Shown: one piece after another, positions 25,164-31,046 of the stretch
Numbering within the stretch: the first letter of the stretch is position 1
Layout of the letters: each line of letters starts with the position of its first letter
From: an uncultured Eubacteriales bacterium
GTDB lineage: Bacteria; Bacillota; Clostridia; Oscillospirales; Acutalibacteraceae
Direction of reading: 5' to 3'
Assembly (NCBI GenBank): GCA_934643185.1
Contig: CAKUBN010000026.1
Coordinates: 1 to 31,046 of the forward strand
Length of the DNA: 31,046 nucleotides
The notes under the pieces: generated by a model
The model's database searches: none
The model's input: only the letters and a program-made list of their open reading frames with translations
What the model was told of the DNA's origin: nothing
Translations under genes and position numbers: made by a program

Positions 25164-26366
25164 ATGAACGAAACTATTGTAACACTCAAAAAAGGCGAAG
25201 GCCGCGCTTTCAAAGCGGGCGGTCTTTGGATCTATGACAACGAGATCGAAAGCATCCACGGCACGTTCAAAAACGGCGCCGTCGTCACCGTGCAGGAGCA
25301 AAACGGCTGCCCGCTCGGCCGCGGCTTCATCAACCAGAACTCCAAGATCCGCGTCCGCATGCTCACCCGCGACGCGTCACAGGAGATTGACGACGCGTTC
25401 CTCGAGATGCGCGTGCGCAACGCCTGGGCATACCGCAAGCGCACGGTCGATACCTCCGCCTGCCGCGTCATTTTCGGCGAAGCGGATTTCCTGCCCGGCC
25501 TTGTCATCGATAAATTCTCCGATGTCCTCGTCGTCGAGTCCCTCGCGCTCGGCATCGATAAAATGAAGCTGCAGATTGTTGACATCTTAAAGAAAGTCCT
25601 GCTCGAAGACGGCATCAAAATTCGCGGCGTGTACGAGCGCAGCGACGCCAAAGAGCGATTAAAAGAAGGCATGGACCGCAAAAAGGGCTTCATCGGCGAC
25701 GAATTCGACACCGATGTCGAGATCGTCGAAAACGGCGTGCGCTACATCGTAGACGTTAAAGACGGCCAGAAGACCGGCTTTTTCCTCGACCAAAAATATA
25801 ACCGTCTCGCCATGCAGCGCATCTGCAAGGATATGGATGTGCTCGATTGCTTCACACACACGGGCTCCTTCGCGCTGAACGCCGGCATCGCGGGCGCAAA
25901 GCACGTCCTTGGTGTAGACGCGTCCGAGCTCGCCGTCGCGCAGGCGCAGAAAAACGCCGCTCTAAATAATCTTTCCGATACGGTCAAGTTCAAGTGCGCC
26001 GACGTTTTTGACCTGCTCCCCGCGCTCGAAAACGAAGGCAAGCAGTTCGACGTCGTCATTCTCGATCCCCCGGCGTTCACAAAATCCAAAAACGCCATTA
26101 AAAACGCCGTCAAGGGCTACCGCGAGATTAATCTGCGCGGCATGAAGCTCGTCAAGGACGGCGGCTACCTTGCCACCTGCTCCTGCTCGCACTACATGAA
26201 CGCCGAGCTCTTCGCCCAGACCATTGGGCAGGCCGCGCGCGCCGCGCACCGCCGCCTGCGTCAGGTGGAGTTCCGCACCCAGTCTCCGGATCATCCCATT
26301 TTGTGGAGTGCCGACGAATCCTATTACCTCAAGTTCTATATTTTTCAAGTCTGCCACGAGCACTGA
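25164..26366 (+). CDS. rlmI: Class I SAM-dependent rRNA (cytosine-C5) methyltransferase, RlmI-like
   Basis: 400-aa methyltransferase of the RlmI/YccW family, expected to make m5C1962 in 23S rRNA. An N-terminal PUA domain (about 1-75) begins VTLKKGEGRAFKAGGLWIYDNEI. A central EEHEE-like domain is followed by the Rossmann domain with SAM motif VLDCFTHTGSFALNAG. Motif DPPAFTKSK and the catalytic-cysteine block TCSCSHYM follow. I chose the ATG at 25164 because AAGGAA lies about 10 nt upstream; the frame stays open back into the repeat element, but that part is not protein-like. It overlaps regulation with the next gene, whose ribosome binding site covers its stop. Confidence 0.93.
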   Translation: MNETIVTLKKGEGRAFKAGGLWIYDNEIESIHGTFKNGAVVTVQEQNGCPLGRGFINQNSKIRVRMLTRDASQEIDDAFLEMRVRNAWAYRKRTVDTSACRVIFGEADFLPGLVIDKFSDVLVVESLALGIDKMKLQIVDILKKVLLEDGIKIRGVYERSDAKERLKEGMDRKKGFIGDEFDTDVEIVENGVRYIVDVKDGQKTGFFLDQKYNRLAMQRICKDMDVLDCFTHTGSFALNAGIAGAKHVLGVDASELAVAQAQKNAALNNLSDTVKFKCADVFDLLPALENEGKQFDVVILDPPAFTKSKNAIKNAVKGYREINLRGMKLVKDGGYLATCSCSHYMNAELFAQTIGQAARAAHRRLRQVEFRTQSPDHPILWSADESYYLKFYIFQVCHEH

Positions 26367-26380
26367 GGAGGCGCTTTTCC

Positions 26381-27745
26381 TTGAAGTTCACAAACGACCT
26401 CGGGTCGGATAACATTAAAGGCCTCGTCTGGACCTTGGCCGTTCCCTCCATGCTCTCGCAGCTCGTCAGCGTACTGTACAGCATTGTAGACCGTATGTAC
26501 ATCGGCAATATCCCGAGCAACGGCACGCAGGCGCTCGCGGGTGTCGGCGTGTGCGGCCCCATCGTCACGCTCATCTCATCGTTTGCGTTTCTCGTCGGCA
26601 TCGGCGGTGCGCCGCTTGTCAGCATCAATCTTGGTGAAAAGAACATAGACGCCGCTAAAAAAGTCATCGCAAACTGCTTCGTGTACATTTTGGCCCTCGC
26701 TGTGCCTGTCACGGTGCTGGCATATATCTTCCGCCGCCCCATTTTGCTCACGTTTGGCGCGACCGAGGCCGTTTACCCCTACGCCGAGACCTACTTTTCG
26801 CTCTATCTAATCGGCACGGTCTTCGCCCTCACCGCCACAGGCATGAACCAGTTTATCATCACACAGGGCCACAGCCGCAGCGGCATGTTCTCCGTTTTAA
26901 TCGGCGCCATCATCAACATTGTGCTCGACCCCATTTTTATCTTCGCTCTCCATATGGGCGTCGCGGGCGCGGCCATCGCCACGGTCATTTCGCAGGTTGC
27001 AAGCTGCGCGTTCGTGCTGTGCGTCCTGTTCGGCAAACATATCGAAGTTCCCATCACATTTGGCGGATACGATTTAAAAGTCATCGGCCGTGTGACGAGC
27101 ATCGGCATGAGCGCGTTCCTCATTATTCTTTTCGATAACGTCATGCTCATCTCGCTCAACATGATGCTCCAGCGCTACGGCGGCGACAACAGCGACATGC
27201 TCCTCACCTGCAACACCATCGTGCAAAGCTTCGAGCTTCTCATCACCATGCCGCTCGGCGGCCTCACCATGGGTACACAGACCATTTTAGGCTACAATTT
27301 AGGCGCACGCCGCCCGGAGAAAATCCTTCGCGCGCAGCGGTACATCTTCGTCATCGCGGTCAGCTTTTGCGCCCTCATGACGCTCGCCGCGCAGACCATC
27401 CCGCATCTCTTTGCAGGCATTTTTACCAAAGAACCCGAATACATTGCCATGACGGCGCGGCTCATCCGTATTTACACGCTCGGCACCGTGTTGCTTGGCA
27501 TGCAGTACGAGATTGTGGACGGCTTTACGGGCATGGGCGTCGTCAAAATCGCGCTGCCGCTTTCGGTCTTTCGCAAGGTCGTCTTCTTTGCGTGCATTTT
27601 CATCCTGCCGCGCTTCCTGCCTATCGAGCAGATCTTCTTCTGCGAGCCCATCTCGGATATTTTCCCGCCGCTCGTCTCCATTTTGGTCTACGCACTCACC
27701 ATCAAACGCGTTATTAACCGCGGTCCGCAAAAGCAGACCGCCTGA
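26381..27745 (+). CDS. MATE family efflux transporter (copy 3, distinct subgroup)
   Basis: 454-aa exporter with about 12 helices. Unlike copies 1 and 2 it opens with FTNDLGSDNIKGLVWTLAVPSMLSQLVSVLYSIVDRMYIG and has GIGGAPLVSINLGEKN, the pattern of the VmrA/MepA-like MATE subgroup. I chose the TTG at 26381 because AGGAGG stands 9 nt before it and directly overlaps the rlmI stop; no ATG fits. A longer reading from 26303 would overlap rlmI and is unlikely. It is co-transcribed with rlmI and the flavin reductase gene. Confidence 0.9.
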   Translation: MKFTNDLGSDNIKGLVWTLAVPSMLSQLVSVLYSIVDRMYIGNIPSNGTQALAGVGVCGPIVTLISSFAFLVGIGGAPLVSINLGEKNIDAAKKVIANCFVYILALAVPVTVLAYIFRRPILLTFGATEAVYPYAETYFSLYLIGTVFALTATGMNQFIITQGHSRSGMFSVLIGAIINIVLDPIFIFALHMGVAGAAIATVISQVASCAFVLCVLFGKHIEVPITFGGYDLKVIGRVTSIGMSAFLIILFDNVMLISLNMMLQRYGGDNSDMLLTCNTIVQSFELLITMPLGGLTMGTQTILGYNLGARRPEKILRAQRYIFVIAVSFCALMTLAAQTIPHLFAGIFTKEPEYIAMTARLIRIYTLGTVLLGMQYEIVDGFTGMGVVKIALPLSVFRKVVFFACIFILPRFLPIEQIFFCEPISDIFPPLVSILVYALTIKRVINRGPQKQTA

Positions 27746-27779
27746 CTTCTGTAAATCTTTTCCGAAAGGACTGTTTTAA

Positions 27780-28286
27780 ATGGAATTTCGTTCCGTACCG
27801 TATGACTCCCTGTCTTTAAACCCGTTCACCAAAATCGGCAAAGAGTGGGCGCTGCTCACCGCCGGCGATGAGACCGGCTTCAATACCATGACCGTCTCGT
27901 GGGGCGCGATGGGCTTCATGTGGGGCAAGCCGTCCGTCACCGTATACATCCGCCCGCAGCGCTACACGAAGGAATTCGTCGATTCCCGCGATACCTTCAC
28001 GCTTTCGTTTTACCCCGCAGAGAAAAAAGACGCGCTCTCCTACCTCGGAAAAACCTCCGGCCGCGACGAAGACAAAGTCGCAAAAGTCGGCTTCACCCCG
28101 GCGTTCACAAACGGCAGCGCCTATTTTGAAGAAGCAGAGCTCGTGCTCGTCTGCCGCAAAATGAGCCGCACGCCGTTAAAGCCCGAGCAGTTCCTCGACT
28201 CCACCGTAGACGACCGCTGGTACCCGAACAAGGACTACCACGAAATGTACATCGCAGAAGTCCTCGACGTGCTCGTCAAAGAATAA
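27780..28286 (+). CDS. Flavin reductase family protein (FMN-binding split barrel)
   Basis: 168-aa protein of the flavin reductase-like family. FNTMTVSWGAMGFMWGKPSVTVYI near residues 33-56 is the FMN-binding segment, and RYTKEFVDSRDTFTLSFY follows. Members bind FMN and act as flavin reductases or small flavoproteins; the partner is unknown. The ATG at 27780 has GAAAGGA upstream. It is the last gene before a strong terminator, downstream of the MATE gene by 34 nt. Confidence 0.9.
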   Translation: MEFRSVPYDSLSLNPFTKIGKEWALLTAGDETGFNTMTVSWGAMGFMWGKPSVTVYIRPQRYTKEFVDSRDTFTLSFYPAEKKDALSYLGKTSGRDEDKVAKVGFTPAFTNGSAYFEEAELVLVCRKMSRTPLKPEQFLDSTVDDRWYPNKDYHEMYIAEVLDVLVKE

Positions 28287-28308
28287 TGTAAATATTAAAA
28301 TGAAACAC

Positions 28309-28351
28309 AAAACCGCCGCGCACCGAATTTTTCCCGGTACGCGGCGGTTTT
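28309..28351. terminator. Bidirectional terminator between flavin reductase and aldo/keto reductase genes
   Basis: A 12-bp perfect stem, AAAACCGCCGCG (28309-28320) with CGCGGCGGTTTT (28340-28351), has a loop that can itself pair weakly. It separates two convergent units. Confidence 0.92.
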
Positions 28352-28375
28352 CTCATATCTATTCTATTTTAAATC

Positions 28376-29473
28376 TCATTCGCCGAAGTAGTCCTTGATC
28401 TCCGCCATGCGCGTCATCTGCTTCACGCTAAACGGACAGCGCTTTTCACAGTGGCCGCACTGCACGCACGCGTCGGCATGGACATTCAGGTTCTTGTAGT
28501 GCCCCGCCGCCATGTCGTCGCCGAGCTTCGCAAGGTCGTAATATTTGTTCACAAGGCCAATGTCAATGCCCTTCGGACATGGTGCGCAGTGGTTGCAGTA
28601 CACGCAGCGGCCCATCGCCTCGGCCGGTGTCGCGCTGCCGAGCACAGAGTAGTCCTTTTCCTCCGCCGTCGCATGTTCAAACGCGACCGCCGTCTTCACA
28701 TCGTCCATCGATGACACGCCGGGTAAGCAGGTCAGCACCGCCGGGCGGTCCAGCGCATACTGCATGCACTGGTAGTGCGTCAGCGCCATGTTCAGCGGCG
28801 AGCGGCGTGCATCCAAAAGCTGACCGCCGGCAAACGGTTTCATCACCGTGATGCCCACGCCTTCTTTTTCAGCTCTTGCGTACAAAGCGGCGCGTTCCTC
28901 CGCAGCCCCCTTGCCGTATTCGCCCTTCGAGTAATCATACGCCGGGTTGATGCTGAACATAAACAGGTCGACTTCGCCGGTGTCCATAAAGCGGTGTGCA
29001 ATGCTCGGCGTGTGCGTGGAAAAACCGATGTGGTGCACCACGCCCTGCCGCTTCATCTCGCGGATGTAATCGAAGATGCCGCCCTTTTTCATGATGTCCT
29101 CAAAGTCGTCGTCCTCGTCCACACAGTGTACGTAGCCAAAATCCGTGTAGCCAAGGTCGCCCGCGCGCAGCACTTTGTCAAACGAGCGCTTCACAACGTC
29201 CAACTTGCGCCCAAAGCCGTATACGTCGTTTTCGTACACCGCGCCAAAGTGCATCTGCGTGTAAATTTTGTCCCGCTTGCCTTTAACAACGCGCCCAAAC
29301 GTCTCATATACGTCGGTGCGGCCGCAGCAAAGGTCAAAGAAATTCACGCCGTGCTCCACGGCATAGCGCAAAATCGCCTCAATGTCCTTGTCCTCCGCCG
29401 TGTGGATGTTGCCAAGGCCCAAACCGACCTCGCTGATCTCCTCCGTGCCGTGCGGCAGCTTACGATACTTCAT
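28376..29473 (-). CDS. Aldo/keto reductase with C-terminal 2x[4Fe-4S] ferredoxin domain
   Basis: 365-aa oxidoreductase: a TIM-barrel AKR domain (about 1-270) plus a bacterial-ferredoxin tail with CVYCNHCAPCP and CVQCGHCEKRCP. The AKR tetrad is only partly visible: D47 in NFFDLCC and the histidine in FGYVHCVDE are present, a tyrosine may be Y56. At the usual catalytic lysine position (I-x-T-K) the sequence reads IYTQMHFG, with glutamine 73. The enzyme may therefore use a different mechanism, with electrons supplied through the Fe-S domain (inference). GGGGGA lies just before the ATG. Its promoter matches that of the next gene upstream. Confidence 0.93.
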   Translation of the reverse strand: MKYRKLPHGTEEISEVGLGLGNIHTAEDKDIEAILRYAVEHGVNFFDLCCGRTDVYETFGRVVKGKRDKIYTQMHFGAVYENDVYGFGRKLDVVKRSFDKVLRAGDLGYTDFGYVHCVDEDDDFEDIMKKGGIFDYIREMKRQGVVHHIGFSTHTPSIAHRFMDTGEVDLFMFSINPAYDYSKGEYGKGAAEERAALYARAEKEGVGITVMKPFAGGQLLDARRSPLNMALTHYQCMQYALDRPAVLTCLPGVSSMDDVKTAVAFEHATAEEKDYSVLGSATPAEAMGRCVYCNHCAPCPKGIDIGLVNKYYDLAKLGDDMAAGHYKNLNVHADACVQCGHCEKRCPFSVKQMTRMAEIKDYFGE

Positions 29474-29539
29474 AAAAATTCCCCCTATATCCTGTCTGCG
29501 GCAAAGCCGTACCCACAGCCGCCGCCTTTTATAATCCCA

Positions 29540-29569
29540 CTATAACATTAAACACGACTTTAAGTTCAA
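29540..29569 (-). promoter_or_regulatory. Aldo/keto reductase promoter with 18-bp spacer
   Basis: On the minus strand, TTGAAC (29569-29564), an 18-bp spacer and TTATAG (29545-29540). The block AATGTTATAGT and the following GGGA are nearly the same as in the promoter at 30467-30496. Long spacers of this kind are typical of promoters remodelled by MerR-family activators. Confidence 0.5.
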
Positions 29570-29632
29570 GTCTTTTTTTGCGGAATTTTAAAATTTATTT
29601 TCAGAACTTTAGAGAGTGTCGAATCATGAAAA

Positions 29633-30397
29633 TCAGAAGTGCAGTGCCGGGTGCTTTGCGTCCGTCAGCTTCAGATCGCTCGTTTCAAAGTCGATCTCAC
29701 CCACGGTCTTGTCACCGTCATACAGCCTGAGCAAAAAGCCCGCCATTTCCTTTGCCGTGTGGAATCTGCGGAATTTCTGCGTATAATCCACTTCTTCCGT
29801 CAGCTCGTGCGCCGTCTGCTCAAACTCGGTCTCCGTCGCGTCCGGTGCCAAAACCTTTGCGCGCAGCTTGTGTCCGCCCTGCTGCATTTCCGCGTCGATG
29901 CCCTCCGTCAGCGCGCTCGCAAAGAATTTCGTCGCACCATACAGCGTGCAGCCCGGGAACATGACATACCCCGCCGAAGACGCCACGTTGATGAGCTGTG
30001 CGCCCTCGGTATCCTTGTAGTCCGCCACATACAGCGTGGAAAGGATCGCCAGCGCGTTCATATTCACCTGCATCATGCGGCGGTTGTGCTCGAGCGCCGG
30101 GTCTGTAATGTCGCCGTTATTGCCGATGCCCGCGTTGTTCACGAACACCTCAATATCATAGTCCTCGAGGGAATTGTAAAACGCGATCACCGCATCTTCA
30201 TCGGAAAGGTCAACGCTTTTCACCACAACATCCGTTTCCGGGTATGATGCCAGAATTTCGCTTTTCAGCGTCTCAAGGCGATCCGTGCGGCGCGCGCAGA
30301 CGATCACGTTCTTGCCGCGCGCGGCAAACGCCTTTGCGGTCTCATAACCGATGCCGGAGCTTGCGCCCGTAACGACTGCATATTTTCCGTTTTTCAT
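29633..30397 (-). CDS. Short-chain dehydrogenase/reductase
   Basis: 254-aa NAD(P)-dependent SDR. Cofactor motif TGASSGIG (10-17), NNAG (87-90), catalytic S140/S141, Y153 and K157 (YGATK). R36/R37 after the second strand (CARRTDR) favours NADPH. I chose the ATG at 30397 because GGAGG lies 7 nt upstream and the Rossmann fold then begins at once; the ATG 14 codons earlier has no such site. It is expressed from a MerR-type promoter that resembles the one driving the aldo/keto reductase. The substrate is unknown. Confidence 0.92.
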   Translation of the reverse strand: MKNGKYAVVTGASSGIGYETAKAFAARGKNVIVCARRTDRLETLKSEILASYPETDVVVKSVDLSDEDAVIAFYNSLEDYDIEVFVNNAGIGNNGDITDPALEHNRRMMQVNMNALAILSTLYVADYKDTEGAQLINVASSAGYVMFPGCTLYGATKFFASALTEGIDAEMQQGGHKLRAKVLAPDATETEFEQTAHELTEEVDYTQKFRRFHTAKEMAGFLLRLYDGDKTVGEIDFETSDLKLTDAKHPALHF

Positions 30398-30466
30398 AAA
30401 GATACCTCCATTAAGACTGATTTCGATTTTCTGTTCCATTGTACCGCGGTTTTCTTTTCGTCCTTA

Positions 30467-30496
30467 CTATAACATTGAAGTTAAGGTTAAAGTCAA
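30467..30496 (-). promoter_or_regulatory. SDR promoter with dyad in an 18-bp spacer, MerR-type
   Basis: On the minus strand, TTGACT (30496-30491), an 18-bp spacer and TTATAG (30472-30467). From the -35 into the spacer the sequence follows TTGAnnTTAAnnTTAAnnTCAA, a 22-bp interrupted palindrome with 16 symmetric positions. This is the geometry of MerR-family operators. No merR-type gene is in the window. Confidence 0.6.
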
Positions 30497-30574
30497 TACT
30501 TTTTCAAAAATAATTTTAACTTTTCCTTCGCTTTCTTTTTTCGGAAGAATTTCACGTTTTTTCGCGCGTTTTTG

Positions 30575-30603
30575 TTGCGGTTTTGCAGGGAATGTGCTAC
30601 CAT
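30575..30603 (+). promoter_or_regulatory. Possible extended -10 promoter of the 30-codon ORF and lit-like gene
   Basis: TTGCGG (30575-30580), a 17-bp spacer and TACCAT (30598-30603) preceded directly by TGC, an extended -10. The expected start is near 30610. The match to consensus is moderate. Confidence 0.4.
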
Positions 30604-30637
30604 GTTTCATATAGATCTCAAAAAGGAGGGACACCGC

Positions 30638-30730
30638 ATGACGTTTGTCTCAACCAAAAAATTTGAAAAACCCATCCCGGAGGGCATGTCCCCGCAGAAA
30701 GCACTGTGCGGCCGCCCCGGTAAAGAATAA
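30638..30730 (+). CDS. Small ORF, 30 aa, unknown function
   Basis: A 30-residue ORF with a very strong AAAAGGAGGG site 7 nt before its ATG. The product is rich in Lys and Pro, has one cysteine near the end (ALCGRPGKE) and no membrane segment. It ends 18 nt before the start of the next gene, whose own GGAGG lies in that gap. It may be a real small protein or a translated leader for the membrane protein gene. I do not recognise it. Confidence 0.5.
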   Translation: MTFVSTKKFEKPIPEGMSPQKALCGRPGKE

Positions 30731-30748
30731 AATTTCGGAGGTATTCCC

Positions 30749-31046
30749 GTGCATACAAATCCAAAATCCCCGTTGGCGGTCGTTTTCAATATCGTGCTCG
30801 CCGTCGCGCTCGTGCTGTTCATCATCAGCGCCGCCGTCGTCTTCACGCTCAATTTCCGCCCACTCTATTATTTCGATGTCGACCACCTGAACATCCCCGC
30901 CATGTCCGGCCTGCCGCGCGAAGAAATTCTGCAAAACTACAACGTGCTCATCGATTACAACTCCATTTTCGGCACGAAAGTCCTGAACTTCCCCACGCTT
31001 GCCATGAGCGAGAGCGGCCGCATCCATTTTGAAGAAGTCAAAAACG
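30749..31046 (+). CDS. DUF1461/TIGR01906 family membrane protein (Lit-like), 3' end cut off by window edge
   Basis: The first 99 residues are visible, with no stop. The start is GTG at 30749 behind GGAGG. One hydrophobic helix (about 9-34) precedes an extracytoplasmic segment with YNVLIDYNSIFG, LNFPTLAMSESGRIHFEEVK, the pattern of the TIGR01906/DUF1461 family. That family includes Lit, the lipoprotein intramolecular transacylase of some Firmicutes, which moves an acyl chain on lipoproteins and depends on conserved histidines; H93 here is a candidate. Whether this protein has Lit activity is inference, because the second half is missing. Confidence 0.75.
   Translation, partial: MHTNPKSPLAVVFNIVLAVALVLFIISAAVVFTLNFRPLYYFDVDHLNIPAMSGLPREEILQNYNVLIDYNSIFGTKVLNFPTLAMSESGRIHFEEVKN

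Overview
The window looks like chromosomal core DNA from a GC-rich member of the Clostridia (Bacillota), probably Oscillospiraceae/Ruminococcaceae-like. Three kinds of evidence point there: strong GGAGG ribosome binding sites and consensus SigA promoters; a T-box leader, a 4Fe-4S-type PurF with a propeptide, the short LeuC/LeuD isomerase and an EIVPGH-type IlvD; and several MATE exporters with a ferredoxin-tailed aldo/keto reductase. I saw no prophage, transposase, CRISPR array, rRNA or tRNA gene. The taxonomic call is inference from gene families, not from a marker gene.

Left part (1-10.9 kb): a partial RlmD-type rRNA methyltransferase (minus) runs off the left edge. A gap holding a perfect SigA promoter and an intrinsic terminator follows, which could encode a ~110-nt small RNA with a C-rich anti-Shine-Dalgarno segment. 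Next come a D-2-hydroxyacid dehydrogenase (minus), a six-hairpin repeat element, and purF (plus) with its own promoter and a LacI-family-like operator. A three-gene peptide/nickel-type ABC importer follows (lipoprotein plus two permeases, no ATPase) behind a structured leader that contains a terminator. The section closes with a LysR regulator divergent from a MATE exporter.

Centre (10.97-23.34 kb, minus strand): one branched-chain amino-acid operon, ilvA-leuA-leuC-leuD-leuB-ilvB-ilvN-ilvC-ilvD followed by a DUF815 AAA+ ATPase. It is driven by a perfect consensus promoter and a T-box leader whose probable specifier codon is AUU (Ile). Threonine deaminase, acetolactate synthase, reductoisomerase and dehydratase make the isoleucine/valine keto acids. 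LeuA, LeuCD and LeuB extend ketoisovalerate to the leucine keto acid. The aminotransferase is not in the window. The ATPase start codon overlaps the ilvD stop, so it is translationally coupled.

Right part (23.5-31.0 kb): a second MATE gene, a second copy of the multi-hairpin repeat, then an rlmI-like methyltransferase, a third MATE and a flavin reductase in one plus-strand unit. Convergent to these lie two minus-strand oxidoreductase genes, a ferredoxin-containing aldo/keto reductase and a short-chain dehydrogenase. Their promoters are nearly the same and have an 18-bp spacer, dyad-symmetric in one of them, of the kind bound by MerR-family activators. The window ends with a 30-codon ORF and the start of a DUF1461/TIGR01906 (Lit-like) membrane protein.

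The least explained items are the candidate small RNA near 1.6 kb, the leader before the ABC importer, the paired MerR-type promoters, the coupled DUF815 ATPase and the two-copy hairpin repeat. All calls rest on reading the sequence; no database search was run.
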